Positions 1 through 7,522 of a DNA stretch of 16,971 nt are shown here, piece by piece (within the stretch, counting starts at the first letter, position 1; each line of letters starts with the position of its first letter). The stretch lies in NCBI GenBank assembly GCA_046318675.1, contig JBKCUA010000035.1, positions 1-16,971 on the forward strand. The letters are read 5' to 3'. The DNA is from JBKCUA01 sp046318675. Its GTDB lineage: Bacteria > Pseudomonadota > Alphaproteobacteria > JAJTHO01. A program made the position numbers and the translations under genes. A model generated the notes under the pieces. That model searched no databases and was not told where the DNA came from. It saw only the letters and a list, made by a program, of their open reading frames with translations.

Positions 1-136
1 CCTCTATTAACCTCATTTCTAGGGCGATTGGCGTCGTCAGGTCTATGCTCGCAATCCGCACGTACGTTTGAGTACGCTTACGTTTGCTCGCATATACCTT
101 CCTAGCCACTCATCCCTATAAATGGGTTAATAGAGG
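1..136. repeat. Family C interspersed element, full copy with terminal inverted repeats
   Basis: The first 23 bases (1-23) and the last 23 (114-136) are imperfect inverted repeats. The left end reads CCTCTATTAAC and continues to CTAGGG; the reverse complement of the right end reads CCTCTATTAACCCATTTATA and then GGG. The interior contains a GGCGATTGGCGTCGTCAG block and a GCTTACGTTTGCTCGC block, both found again at 6181-6260. There is no open reading frame of note, so this looks like a small non-autonomous (MITE-like) element. It may begin before the window. The right end continues into TGCC and then an inverted CCTCTATTA (141-149), which joins it to the family A hairpin. That these are mobile elements is inferred from the terminal repeats and dispersion. 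Confidence 0.6.
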
Positions 137-145
137 TGCCCCTCT

Positions 146-193
146 ATTATAGCTGGTTGCACAATTAAAAGTATAGTTGCAACCAGCTATAAT
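146..193. repeat. Solo family A hairpin module
   Basis: A perfect 16-bp inverted repeat (146-161 with 178-193) begins ATTATAGCTGGTTGCA and has a 16-base loop. It is identical in its core to the first module of the 140-141 bp family A elements at 2351, 4138 and 13746, but here it stands alone with TATA at both ends. This shows that family A is modular and that its first hairpin can occur independently. It lies downstream of hemC on the minus strand and could serve as a transcript-end structure, although there is no clear T-tract. Confidence 0.65.
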
Positions 194-309
194 CGCCAGG
201 CATCACGCTTGGGCATGAACCGAAGCGGGTTTCTGACCGAGGCTAGTCGGCGGTTTCTGAGTGAGAACAGTGGTAATGGTGCGTCTTTATAGTGGGATTT
301 GGGCAACCC
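194..309. other. Intergenic, no recognised gene
   Basis: This lies between the solo hairpin and the hemC stop. I see no convincing gene. Reading the minus strand in the hemC frame past the TGA stop, there is a 40-codon open stretch that ends at the TAG (187-189) supplied by the family A hairpin. It has no start signal of its own and I do not recognise the translation, so I treat it as chance or as a relic. Confidence 0.4.
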
Positions 310-1263
310 TCACCCACCCCCAAACCCCGTCATCGCTAACAACGGCGCATCGGCTTCTTTTAATAAGAATAACGCTAACCGCTCACCCATTTCTTTAGCT
401 TTTGTAAGATCATCGGTGGTGTGGGTTTTAAAGGAATGCCTGCCGTCGGGGGTTCCTAAAAATACCGATAGAGTGAGGGAATCTTTGGTTGCCACGGCAT
501 ACGATCCCGCCGGGGTGCGACAGGTACCGGCAATGCCTGATAGAAACGCCCGTTCTGCTGTTGCGGCGGCGGTAGTATGGGGATCGCTGATAGCGGCAAG
601 GGCGTCTATCAACGCTGTTGGCGCGCCCGGCGCGTGGGCAATGGTAATAATCCCCTGACCCCCGGCGGGCAGCATGACTTCAGGCGAAAAAATCTCGGTG
701 GCGAGGTGCAGCAACTCCAACCGCTCCAGCCCCGCGCAGGCAATAATAATGGCATCGAGATCGCCCCGGCGGACTTTTTCCAACCGCGTCGGAACATTAC
801 CCCGCAGCGGCACAATGTTGAGATCAGGCCGCAGGCGCAGCAACTGTGCCTGACGGCGCAGGGAACAGGTGCCAATACGGCTGCCTGCCGGTAATGCTGC
901 TAACGATAAATTGTCCCGACTTACCAACGCATCCCGGCAATCTGCCCGGGGCAAAAACGCACCGAGAATCGTATGCTCATCCAGTAGGGCAGGCACATCT
1001 TTAAGAGAATGTACCGCCACGTCCACCGTGCCGCTGGCCACAGCCGCGTCCAACTCTTTGCAGAACAACGCTTTGCCGCCAATATCGTACAGGGGTTCGG
1101 TGTCGAGAATATCGCCGCTGGTTTTGATAGGCACCAAGGCAAAGGCATCCGCCGCGCTATAACGCGGGTGCCGGGCGGCAAAAGCCTGGCAGAATGCCTT
1201 TGTTTGTGTTAGGGCCAAGGTGCTTCCACGGGTGCCAACACGAAGAGGATAAGGAATGTCCAT
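310..1263 (-). CDS. hemC: Porphobilinogen deaminase (hydroxymethylbilane synthase)
   Basis: HemC joins four porphobilinogen molecules into hydroxymethylbilane in the cytoplasm, an early step of haem and other tetrapyrrole synthesis. The 317-residue product has the family start (LRVGTRGSTLALTQ, residues 7-20) and the catalytic Asp in VHSLKDVPA (D89, equivalent to E. coli D84). It also has the RRQAQ region near 136-140 and the cofactor-binding Cys in AGTCRTPAG (C248), which carries the dipyrromethane primer. An in-frame upstream ATG at 1320 would add 19 residues. I chose 1263 because the product then begins like other HemC proteins and leaves a 63-bp gap before tsaD. It is divergent from tsaD, a common alphaproteobacterial arrangement. 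No hemD follows; downstream is repeat DNA. Some consensus positions are relaxed (LPAGGQGIITIA), but nothing essential looks lost. Confidence 0.95.
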   Translation of the reverse strand: MDIPYPLRVGTRGSTLALTQTKAFCQAFAARHPRYSAADAFALVPIKTSGDILDTEPLYDIGGKALFCKELDAAVASGTVDVAVHSLKDVPALLDEHTILGAFLPRADCRDALVSRDNLSLAALPAGSRIGTCSLRRQAQLLRLRPDLNIVPLRGNVPTRLEKVRRGDLDAIIIACAGLERLELLHLATEIFSPEVMLPAGGQGIITIAHAPGAPTALIDALAAISDPHTTAAATAERAFLSGIAGTCRTPAGSYAVATKDSLTLSVFLGTPDGRHSFKTHTTDDLTKAKEMGERLALFLLKEADAPLLAMTGFGGG

Positions 1264-1326
1264 GTTTTGTAAGCGCACTGTTATGGGGGCAGCGAGGGGC
1301 AGCGTCAAGGAAAAGGCCATAAAGAA

Positions 1327-2355
1327 ATGCGGGTGTTAGGAATTGAGAGCAGTTGCGACGATACTGGGCTGGCACTGGTAACGGATAAACGGGAGATTCT
1401 GGCGGAAGTGCGCGCTGGTCAGGCGGGGGTTCATGCGCGGTACGGCGGCGTGGTGCCGGAACTGGCGGCGCGGGAACATATCCTGGCCTTGCCGCGTCTG
1501 GCGGTAGAAGTTGAGGCTCAAAGCGGCCTCAGCTTGCGCCGTGATGTAGATGCCGTTGCTGTTACTTCTGGGCCTGGGTTGGTGGGTGGGCTGCTCACCG
1601 GGGTGCAGTTTGCCAGCGGGCTGGCCATTGCTCTGAATAAGCCGCTGCTGGGCATCAATCACCTTGCTGCCCATGCCTTGACCCCGCGCCTGACCCATGA
1701 GATAGACTATCCCTATTTGTTGTTGCTGGCCTCTGGCGGGCATTGTGTCTGGGTAAAGGTGGAGGGGCCACGACATTTTTGGGAGCTGGGCGGGACAATG
1801 GACGATGCCGCCGGGGAGGCTTTTGATAAAACAGCGGTGTTGCTGGGGCTTGGCTTTCCGGGTGGTCCAGCGGTGGAGCAGGCGGCAAAAATGGGTGATG
1901 CGTCTCGTTATTCCCTACCCCTGCCTCTGGCCGGGAAAGCCGGGGCGCAAATGTCGTTTTCGGGACTGAAAAATGCGGTGCGTTTATTGGTACAGAAGGA
2001 ACAACCCCTAGACAGTGTCAAGCAGGCCGATATTGCCGCGGTATTTCAGGCAACGGTCTGTGCCCATCTGATGGAACGGGCGGCGTGGGTGTGTGCACAG
2101 CATCCTGATGTTCCTCTGCTGGCCATCGCCGGGGGGGTAGCATCCAATGAGATGCTGCGGGGCGCATTGAGTGCTGTTGCAGAACGCTTTGGTAAAACTT
2201 GCGTGGTGCCGCCACCGGGACTGTGCACCGATAACGGGGCGATGATTGCCTGGTGCGGTGTGGAGTGGTTGGCCACCGGCGTGCGGAATAGTATACCGCT
2301 AAAGGTGCGGCCGCGCTGGCCTTTGGGACAAATGATTGCAGCGTTTCCTATATAG
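1327..2355 (+). CDS. tsaD: tRNA N6-adenosine threonylcarbamoyltransferase
   Basis: TsaD (formerly Gcp/YgjD) transfers the threonylcarbamoyl group onto A37 of ANN-decoding tRNAs, working with TsaB and TsaE; neither partner is in the window. The 342-residue product has the ASKHA-type opening GIESSCDDTGLALV (5-18) and GPGLVGGLLTG (82-92). The metal-binding NHLAAHAL follows (H112, H116), then LASGGHC (134-140), GEAFDK (163-168) and CTDNGAMIAW with metal-ligand D302. This is full length. A purine-rich AAGGAAAAGG precedes the ATG. The gene's last two codons and stop (P-I-TAG) overlap the first bases of a family A repeat: the TAG is part of the element's TATAGC end, so an insertion has probably redefined the C-terminus by a residue or so. 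Confidence 0.96.
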   Translation: MRVLGIESSCDDTGLALVTDKREILAEVRAGQAGVHARYGGVVPELAAREHILALPRLAVEVEAQSGLSLRRDVDAVAVTSGPGLVGGLLTGVQFASGLAIALNKPLLGINHLAAHALTPRLTHEIDYPYLLLLASGGHCVWVKVEGPRHFWELGGTMDDAAGEAFDKTAVLLGLGFPGGPAVEQAAKMGDASRYSLPLPLAGKAGAQMSFSGLKNAVRLLVQKEQPLDSVKQADIAAVFQATVCAHLMERAAWVCAQHPDVPLLAIAGGVASNEMLRGALSAVAERFGKTCVVPPPGLCTDNGAMIAWCGVEWLATGVRNSIPLKVRPRWPLGQMIAAFPI

Positions 2356-2594
2356 CTGGTTGCACAATTAATACCATTTTGCCATCAAATGATTGCAAAA
2401 TGATTCGCTCAAACGCCGCGCGGGCTTGCCGCTTTGCGCAGATAATTTCTACATATTGAACGCAAAGCGGTATAAAAGTATATTTGCAACCAGCGCACGG
2501 CACAAAGTGCCGCGGCCGAATGGCCGAACAAAAATAACTTATAGCGCGCTGAAGACTTTATCAATATCTACAGCCAATTACGCAACGCGCTATA
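2351..2594 (+). repeat. Family A element with a nested insertion
   Basis: This copy is 244 bp; removing the nested element at 2371-2472 and one duplicated TA leaves about 140 bp, matching the 4138 and 13746 copies. In order it holds hairpin 1 (TATAGCTGGTTGC ... GCAACCAGC), two small hairpins (GGCAC-aaa-GTGCC and CGGCC-gaat-GGCCG), and a segment bounded by TATAGCGCG and CGCGCTATA. The two ends, TATAGCTGGTTGCACAATT and the reverse complement TATAGCGCGTTGCGTAATT, are imperfect terminal inverted repeats. It lies in the convergent gap between tsaD and degP, and its left edge supplies the tsaD stop codon. Confidence 0.75.
2371..2472. repeat. Family B element nested in family A, with TA duplication
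   Basis: A 102-bp sequence starts ATACCATTTTGC and ends GCAAAGCGGTA, so its ends are near-inverted repeats (ATACCATTTTGC against ATACCGCTTTGC). It splits the hairpin-1 loop, which is uninterrupted in the other copies as ACAATTAAAAGTATA. Here the flanks are ACAATTA and TAAAAGTATA, which fits insertion at a TA with duplication of TA. An inner 10-bp inverted repeat (CCGCTTTGCG / CGCAAAGCGG) sits at the right end. TA targeting is typical of the IS630/Tc1-mariner group; attributing B to that group is inference. Confidence 0.6.
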
Positions 2595-2611
2595 GATTGA
2601 GCGCAAAGAAC

Positions 2612-2636
2612 TGGGCACATCTATTAGAGGTGCCCA
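2612..2636. terminator. Short inverted repeat in the tsaD/degP gap (family C end remnant)
   Basis: TGGGCAC (2612-2618) pairs with GTGCCCA (2630-2636), with inner TCT/AGA pairing. The sequence contains ATCTATTAGAGGTGCCC, so it looks like two fused or collapsed family C ends. It is 4 bp from the degP stop (2641-2643). It could end transcripts coming from either side, though the T-tract is poor (GTTCTTTG on the minus strand). Confidence 0.4.
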
Positions 2637-2640
2637 ACTG

Positions 2641-4068
2641 TTATTCCCCACTGCTTATTTTTATTGCCACAAACAACCGCTCGCCCCCCGGGGCGACGAG
2701 GCGCAGGAGGATGCTTTTGCGGCCTTCTTCTCGGGTGCGGTCAAGGGCTTCGATAAATTGATGCGGGCTGGTGATGGGAATGCCTCCTGCCGCAACAATC
2801 ACGTGCCCTGCTCTAATGCCTTTTTCGGCGGCATCTGAATCTTTAGCCACCGCAACAATCAATGCCCCATTAACACTATCGTCAAGCTTGAGGCGTTGCC
2901 GAGCCTGATTGTCGAGCACCCCAAGACGCAATCCAAGAACATTGTCGTCTTTATTATTATTGCTTTTCTTGTTTGCGGGAGCTGGATCGGGTTCGTCCTG
3001 AAGCTCCCCTATTATTACGCTGGTGGAACGGCGTTCATTATCGCGCCATATAATAAGAGGTACTTTCTTGCCGATGGGTGTTTCCGCTACAAGACGAGGT
3101 AAGGTACGGGTTTCATTAAGATCGATGCCATTAAAGCTGAGGATAACGTCTCCAGCCTGAAGGCCGGCCTTGGCCGCCGGGCTATTGGGAGTAGGCTCAG
3201 CAATCAGTGCCCCTATGGGTTGTTGTAACCCCAGGCCTTCGGCAATGTCTTCAGTTATGGGCTGAATTTTGACGCCCAGCCATCCACGGCGCACCTTGCC
3301 TTGGCTGAGGATTTGTTCCGCCACCTTTTGGGTATGATTGGATGGAGAGGCAAAGCCGATACCGACGCTTGCCCCTGTTGGGGAATAAATGGCTGTGGTT
3401 ATGCCGATCACTTCTCCGTTAATATTAAGCAAAGGGCCACCCGAATTTCCGCGGTTGATGGCCGCATCCACTTGAATAAAATCATCGTATGGGCCGGCAT
3501 TAATGTCCCGTGCCCGGGCTGAGATTATCCCTTGGGTTACGGTGCCGCCAAGGCCAAAGGGATTGCCGATAGCCAACACCCAATCCCCCACCCGCGCTTT
3601 ATCAGAATTACCCCAACGCAAGGCCGTCAATTTTTCTTTCGCCTTGATCCGCAGCAAGGCCACATCGGTACGTTCATCCCTTCCTATTAATTCAGCTTTG
3701 TATTCATTTTTATTAGCCACAATCACCGTGATTTCATCGGCACCATCAATAACGTGGTTGTTCGTCACAATGATACCATCGGGATCAATGATAAAACCCG
3801 ATCCTAATGAGGTGGCCTTGCGTGGGGCAGCATTTTCCATGCCTTCAAAATACTGGCGAAAGAACTCTTCAAAAGGCGAACCGGGGGGAAACTGGGGCAA
3901 ATCCTGAGGCCGCAGGCGCGGTGTCTGGCGCACTGTCTGGGTGGTGGAAATATTAACAACTGAGGGCAGAACACCCTCAACAATATCGGCAAAGCCAGTG
4001 CTGGGCGGCAGAGCCTCCGCACGATAGGTAAGCATCAGAAAAAAAATAAAAAGTATTCTCTTTAGCAT
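2641..4068 (-). CDS. degP: Do/DegP-family periplasmic serine protease-chaperone
   Basis: DegP/HtrA proteins degrade or hold misfolded proteins in the periplasm. From the start at 4068 the product has 475 residues. A signal peptide ends near AEA (about 16-19), then comes a trypsin-like domain with triad H105 (NNHVIDGAD), D135 (ERTDVALL) and S209 (GNSGGP), followed by two PDZ domains (about 260-350 and 375-470, each with a G-hydrophobic ligand loop region). A GTG at 4119 would add 17 residues before the signal sequence; neither start has a good ribosome-binding site, and I chose the one that puts the signal peptide first. It follows ccmF on the same strand, with a family A element between them. 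In rhizobia degP follows cycL of the cytochrome c maturation operon. Whether this is DegP or the close relatives DegQ/MucD cannot be settled here. Confidence 0.93.
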   Translation of the reverse strand: MLKRILFIFFLMLTYRAEALPPSTGFADIVEGVLPSVVNISTTQTVRQTPRLRPQDLPQFPPGSPFEEFFRQYFEGMENAAPRKATSLGSGFIIDPDGIIVTNNHVIDGADEITVIVANKNEYKAELIGRDERTDVALLRIKAKEKLTALRWGNSDKARVGDWVLAIGNPFGLGGTVTQGIISARARDINAGPYDDFIQVDAAINRGNSGGPLLNINGEVIGITTAIYSPTGASVGIGFASPSNHTQKVAEQILSQGKVRRGWLGVKIQPITEDIAEGLGLQQPIGALIAEPTPNSPAAKAGLQAGDVILSFNGIDLNETRTLPRLVAETPIGKKVPLIIWRDNERRSTSVIIGELQDEPDPAPANKKSNNNKDDNVLGLRLGVLDNQARQRLKLDDSVNGALIVAVAKDSDAAEKGIRAGHVIVAAGGIPITSPHQFIEALDRTREEGRKSILLRLVAPGGERLFVAIKISSGE

Positions 4069-4137
4069 ACAAAACACGCTAGCACGGGATGGCGAAAAAA
4101 ACAACAGCGAGGTGAGCACCTGTCGCGCTATTTATTA

Positions 4138-4278
4138 TATAGCTGGTTGCACAATTATAAACTATATTTGCAACCAGCCCACGGCACAAAGTGCCGCGGC
4201 CTAATGGCCGAACAAAAATAACTTATAGCGCGCTGAAGACTTTATCAACATCTACCGCCAATTATGCAACGCGCTATA
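4138..4278 (+). repeat. Family A element, complete 141-bp copy
   Basis: The copy is bounded by TATAGC and GCTATA, with the same order of modules as at 2351: hairpin 1, the GGCAC/GTGCC and GGCC small hairpins, then the TATAGCGCG...CGCGCTATA segment. It differs from the other copies by scattered substitutions, such as ACAATTATAAACTATA in the loop. It fills the gap between the degP start and the ccmF stop, ending 2 bp before the ccmF TGA (4281-4283). A long structured repeat here could separate degP transcription from ccmF. Confidence 0.8.
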
Positions 4279-4280
4279 TA

Positions 4281-6113
4281 TCATCGCCTTTTCCACACCG
4301 CTATCCCTCCGCCGAGGGCAATTGCTAAAACCCCCACCCATACCCATGCTTGTAACGGATTGTACGTTACCTGGACGCCCCAACCGCCGCCGGGCAAGGC
4401 GTCGCCTAGGGCGATATAAATATCGCCGCCCAAGCGGACTTTGAGGCCAATTTCACTGGTGAGCATACTATTGGCCTGGGTATAGGCGCGCTGTTCGGCG
4501 TGGTGCAGGCTGGTGGTATTGCCTGCTTGGATGAGAAAGGAGGCTCTCCGGGCAGTGTAGGCCGGGGTTTGCACCGGCTCTACTTTCAATAAGGTGATGT
4601 GATTTTCCGCTACGGTTATGCGTTGGCCGGGGTGCATGGCGGCGGTTTTTTGCACCTGCCACAGACTTGCCGCCACAATCCCGATCATCAAAATCCCTAC
4701 GCCTATATGAGCCACCGCCATACCCCAGCGACGGTGTAATGGTATTGTTGTTCCAAGGTGCAGCAGCGATGCCGAAATCGGCAGCAGGGCAATGAACAAT
4801 AACATGGCACTGCCCCATTCAATCTTTGGCACGCCAAGGATAAAACCGATGAGCAGGCCAAGACTGATGAGCACCACCTGCTCCCCTCGATGTTGCAACA
4901 TACGGCGGTCTAGAGTATCATGACCAAGAAATGGCGCAGCCCCCATTATCGCCACCAACCCCACCAGCCACGGCACCACGGCGCGGTTATAGTATGGCGC
5001 TCCCACCGATACAGGCGGCAAGCCTATCGCCGTACACACAATGGGGTACAGTGTTCCCACACACACAATGGCGCAGGCCGCAGTTAGCCCGTAATTATTG
5101 GCGCCTAACACGATGGTGTAGAGAGTCGGCCGCCTTGGCAACGGCTTTGGCAAATGACCTCCGCCACGATGAAAAGCCCACACCGCCGCGCTGAGCACCC
5201 CGGCAAGAATCGCCAGAATCGCTATTCCCCTTTCCGGATCAACGGCAAATGCGTGAACTGAAGTAATCACCCCGGATCGCACCAAAAATAACCCTAGCAC
5301 CGACAGGCAAAAAGCACTCAACCCAAGCGCAAGACTCCACGTTGCAAAATGGCCGTTTTTTTGCGTTGCTAATAAACTGTGCAACAGTGCCGTACCAACA
5401 AACCACGGCAATAAAGAGGCATTTTCCACCGGATCCCAAAACCAGAACCCGCCCCAGCCCAGCTCATAATATGCCCAAAAACTGCCCAGCCCAATCCCAA
5501 TGGTAAGGAGTGCCCAAGGCACCAAAACAAATCGGCGTAAACCCTTGGCAAACGCCTGCACGCTAAGACCTCCAGGCACAAGGCACCAGCCAAGACAAAG
5601 AGCGTACACCGCCGCAAAACCAACATAACCGCCGTACAAAAATGGCGGGTGCGCGGCCAAGGCCGGATCTTGCAGCAGGGGGTTCAGCCCCACCCCCTCA
5701 TACGCCGGGGGGGTCAATCGCTCAAATGGTGAGGATAACACAAGAAGGTATAGACTAAACACACTGATAATAGCGGACAGTACCCGCCCGCCGGCACGGC
5801 TGACGGTCTCGGGAAAAACTTGGCTGAACGCTAACCAACCGCGATAAATCCACAGCACCAGCATCCACAGCAGCAGCGAGCCCTCGTGATTGCCCCATAG
5901 GCCGGTGAGACGATAGAGCAGCGGGGCATCGCTATGGCTGTGCCCTGCTACCAACGCGTAGGAAAAATCCGATGTCACAAAAGCGTAAAGCATAAGGACA
6001 AAGCTCATCCCAATACACACAAGGCCTATCAGGATGAAGCGTCGTCGTGTTATCCCGACCACGTCCACAATGGCCATGAGGGTAGCGGCAAGAAAAGAAA
6101 GAAAAGGTAGCAT
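4281..6113 (-). CDS. ccmF: Cytochrome c haem lyase subunit CcmF (CycK)
   Basis: CcmF is the inner-membrane subunit of the system I haem lyase that attaches haem to apocytochrome c in the periplasm, receiving haem from CcmE. The 610-residue product is a polytopic membrane protein. It has the tryptophan-rich WWD region GWGGFWFWDPVENASLLPW (219-237; one W of the E. coli motif is F here) and all four conserved histidines: H155 (AAHPPFLYGGYVG), H245 (TALLHSLLA), H287 (SVHAFAVDP) and H469 (WGMAVAHIG). The periplasmic C-terminal segment and last TM (AWVWVGVLAIALGGG) are intact. It is a little shorter than E. coli CcmF. No ccmE, ccmG or ccmH flanks it; degP comes next downstream after a repeat. The start codon has no obvious Shine-Dalgarno sequence, and a family C repeat lies upstream. 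Confidence 0.95.
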   Translation of the reverse strand: MLPFLSFLAATLMAIVDVVGITRRRFILIGLVCIGMSFVLMLYAFVTSDFSYALVAGHSHSDAPLLYRLTGLWGNHEGSLLLWMLVLWIYRGWLAFSQVFPETVSRAGGRVLSAIISVFSLYLLVLSSPFERLTPPAYEGVGLNPLLQDPALAAHPPFLYGGYVGFAAVYALCLGWCLVPGGLSVQAFAKGLRRFVLVPWALLTIGIGLGSFWAYYELGWGGFWFWDPVENASLLPWFVGTALLHSLLATQKNGHFATWSLALGLSAFCLSVLGLFLVRSGVITSVHAFAVDPERGIAILAILAGVLSAAVWAFHRGGGHLPKPLPRRPTLYTIVLGANNYGLTAACAIVCVGTLYPIVCTAIGLPPVSVGAPYYNRAVVPWLVGLVAIMGAAPFLGHDTLDRRMLQHRGEQVVLISLGLLIGFILGVPKIEWGSAMLLFIALLPISASLLHLGTTIPLHRRWGMAVAHIGVGILMIGIVAASLWQVQKTAAMHPGQRITVAENHITLLKVEPVQTPAYTARRASFLIQAGNTTSLHHAEQRAYTQANSMLTSEIGLKVRLGGDIYIALGDALPGGGWGVQVTYNPLQAWVWVGVLAIALGGGIAVWKRR

Positions 6114-6341
6114 GGCGTTAGCTTTTTAATATCCTGAAGCTACTGTATGTGCATTAAGATTTTTAGGGGCACATCTATTAACCACATTTATAGGGCGATT
6201 GGCGTCGTCAGTATGCCCGCAATCCGCATGTACATTTGAGTATGCTTACGTTTGCTCGCCTAGCCCTCACCCGCCAAAGACAGCGGGTTAAGGGTGTTGC
6301 TCATAAAAAATTAACTCATTCCCCTCACTATACCCTCTTGT
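6114..6341. repeat. Divergent intergenic region holding a degraded family C element
   Basis: Positions about 6166-6296 repeat the element at 1-136: GGGGCACATCTATTAACC, then TTTATAGGGCGATTGGCG and CGTCAG, a CCCGCAATCCGCA block, and GCTTACGTTTGCTCGC. The right terminal repeat is decayed (GCGGGTTAAGGGTG instead of GGGTTAATAGAGGTG). This gap separates the divergent ccmF and SEL1 genes, so both promoters should lie here, but I see no convincing -35/-10 pair; TATACC at 6329-6334 is too close to the ATG for a usual leader. Confidence 0.55.
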
Positions 6342-6992
6342 ATGAGCATCCATCGCGCCCTGATGATACTGGTATTGGGTATTGCCCTGACAGGGTGTGA
6401 GACCATCGTGCCCCCCGGCTATGGTACGGCGCCAAGCCTTGCTACTCGGGGCATTAACTTTTTGTATGGTCGTGACGGATACCCTCAGAATGTAGGGTAT
6501 GCGAATTACTGGCTCAAACAGGCGGCGGAAAAGGGCGATATGCTGGCGCAATACCACTGGGCTGTGAATAATGAGCTGGGTATCGGTGTGCCGCAAGATT
6601 TTCGCGCTGCCGCCAAATGGTATGAGCACGCGGCGGTGGCCGGCCACCCGTTGGCGCAAAATAATCTTGCGATGCTTTACTACCACGGCCTTGGGGTGGT
6701 GCGGAATCTGGAGATAAGTGTGTACTGGTTCGGCCGTGCTGCTTTGCAAGGACAGTTAGATTCAGCCGAAAATGTTGATTTTATCGATCGGGAACTCACC
6801 ACGCGTCTTCAGTCAATAGTAGACGCAAATGCACCAATGCAGTTGATGAATACTGTCTATGGTAACAATACAATTCAGCCATCTGCGGCGGTCAGTGCCC
6901 TTAACGATCCTCTAAAAATTAAACCAGAAACAAAAAAGAAGAAAGCCAAAAAGAAGAAAAAAACTGTCGCCAAAAAAGCCCCACAACCCTGA
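6342..6992 (+). CDS. SEL1/TPR-like repeat lipoprotein with Lys-rich tail
   Basis: The product has 216 residues. The start MSIHRALMILVLGIALTGCE is a lipoprotein signal peptide with lipobox LTGC, giving an acylated C19. SEL1-type helical repeats follow at about 50-138: the ANYWLKQAAEKGDMLAQYH, DFRAAAKWYEHAAVAGHPLAQ and NLEISVYWFGRAALQGQ helices, with the family's G-x-G turns (ELGIGVPQ, YHGLGVVRN). Such repeats are protein-protein interaction scaffolds. The C-terminus is very basic (about 194-212, mostly K), which is unusual for a lipoprotein and could bind nucleic acid, lipopolysaccharide or peptidoglycan. It precedes ruvC by 35 bp and could be co-transcribed. Specific function unknown. The tail lies in an A-rich stretch prone to replication slippage, so its length may vary. 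Confidence 0.85.
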   Translation: MSIHRALMILVLGIALTGCETIVPPGYGTAPSLATRGINFLYGRDGYPQNVGYANYWLKQAAEKGDMLAQYHWAVNNELGIGVPQDFRAAAKWYEHAAVAGHPLAQNNLAMLYYHGLGVVRNLEISVYWFGRAALQGQLDSAENVDFIDRELTTRLQSIVDANAPMQLMNTVYGNNTIQPSAAVSALNDPLKIKPETKKKKAKKKKKTVAKKAPQP

Positions 6993-7027
6993 TAGACAAC
7001 ATAGTTTATTCCCCCTACATTTTATCC

Positions 7028-7522
7028 ATGCGCTTGCTTGGCCTTGATCCGGGGTTGCACCGCACGGGATGGGGCGTTGTTGATGCCCACGCCGGGCGGT
7101 TGTCCGGTGTTGCCTGCGGGGTGGTGAAGACCAACCCGGATGAGGGGTTGGCCAGCCGCCTTGTGACCCTGCACCGGGGGTTGATGGCGATAATGGAACA
7201 CTGGAACCCTGACGTTGCGGCGGTGGAGGAAACCTATGTTAATACCAACGCCCGCTCTGCCTTGATATTGGGGCAGGCGCGGGGTGTGGTGCTGTTGGCT
7301 CCGGCTTTGGCCGGGCTAAAGGTGCATCATTATCCCGCCGCAACAGTGAAAAAAACCGTGACCGGTAGCGGCCGGGCGGAAAAAGATCAGGTGGCGGCGT
7401 TGGTGGGGATGCTGCTGCCCACCCTGGCCGGGGCAAGGGCGGATGCCGCCGATGCCCTCGCTGTGGCCATTTGCCATGCCCAGCACAGCGCGATATCTCA
7501 TTATCAAAGGAGCACCGGATGA
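7028..7522 (+). CDS. ruvC: Holliday junction endodeoxyribonuclease RuvC
   Basis: RuvC resolves Holliday junctions during recombination repair by symmetric nicking. The 164-residue product has the RNase-H-like fold signature and the four acidic active-site residues: D7 (LGLDPGLHRTGWG), E67 (AAVEETYVNTNARSALILGQARG), D139 and D142 (RADAADALAVAICHA). Length and ends are normal. The stop overlaps the ruvA start in an ATGA (7519-7522), indicating translational coupling. There is no obvious ribosome-binding site before the ATG; it may depend on the SEL1 gene upstream. Confidence 0.96.
   Translation: MRLLGLDPGLHRTGWGVVDAHAGRLSGVACGVVKTNPDEGLASRLVTLHRGLMAIMEHWNPDVAAVEETYVNTNARSALILGQARGVVLLAPALAGLKVHHYPAATVKKTVTGSGRAEKDQVAALVGMLLPTLAGARADAADALAVAICHAQHSAISHYQRSTG

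Noticed and set aside
1264..1320. Longer hemC start at 1320
   Set aside because: The added 19 residues are not part of the HemC fold start, and the start would nearly touch tsaD, leaving no room for the divergent promoters.
2393..2761. 122-residue plus-strand frame downstream of tsaD
   Set aside because: It is made of family A and B repeat sequence and then runs antisense into degP.
6288..6749. 153-residue minus-strand frame
   Set aside because: It lies antisense to the SEL1 lipoprotein, which has clear domain and signal features.
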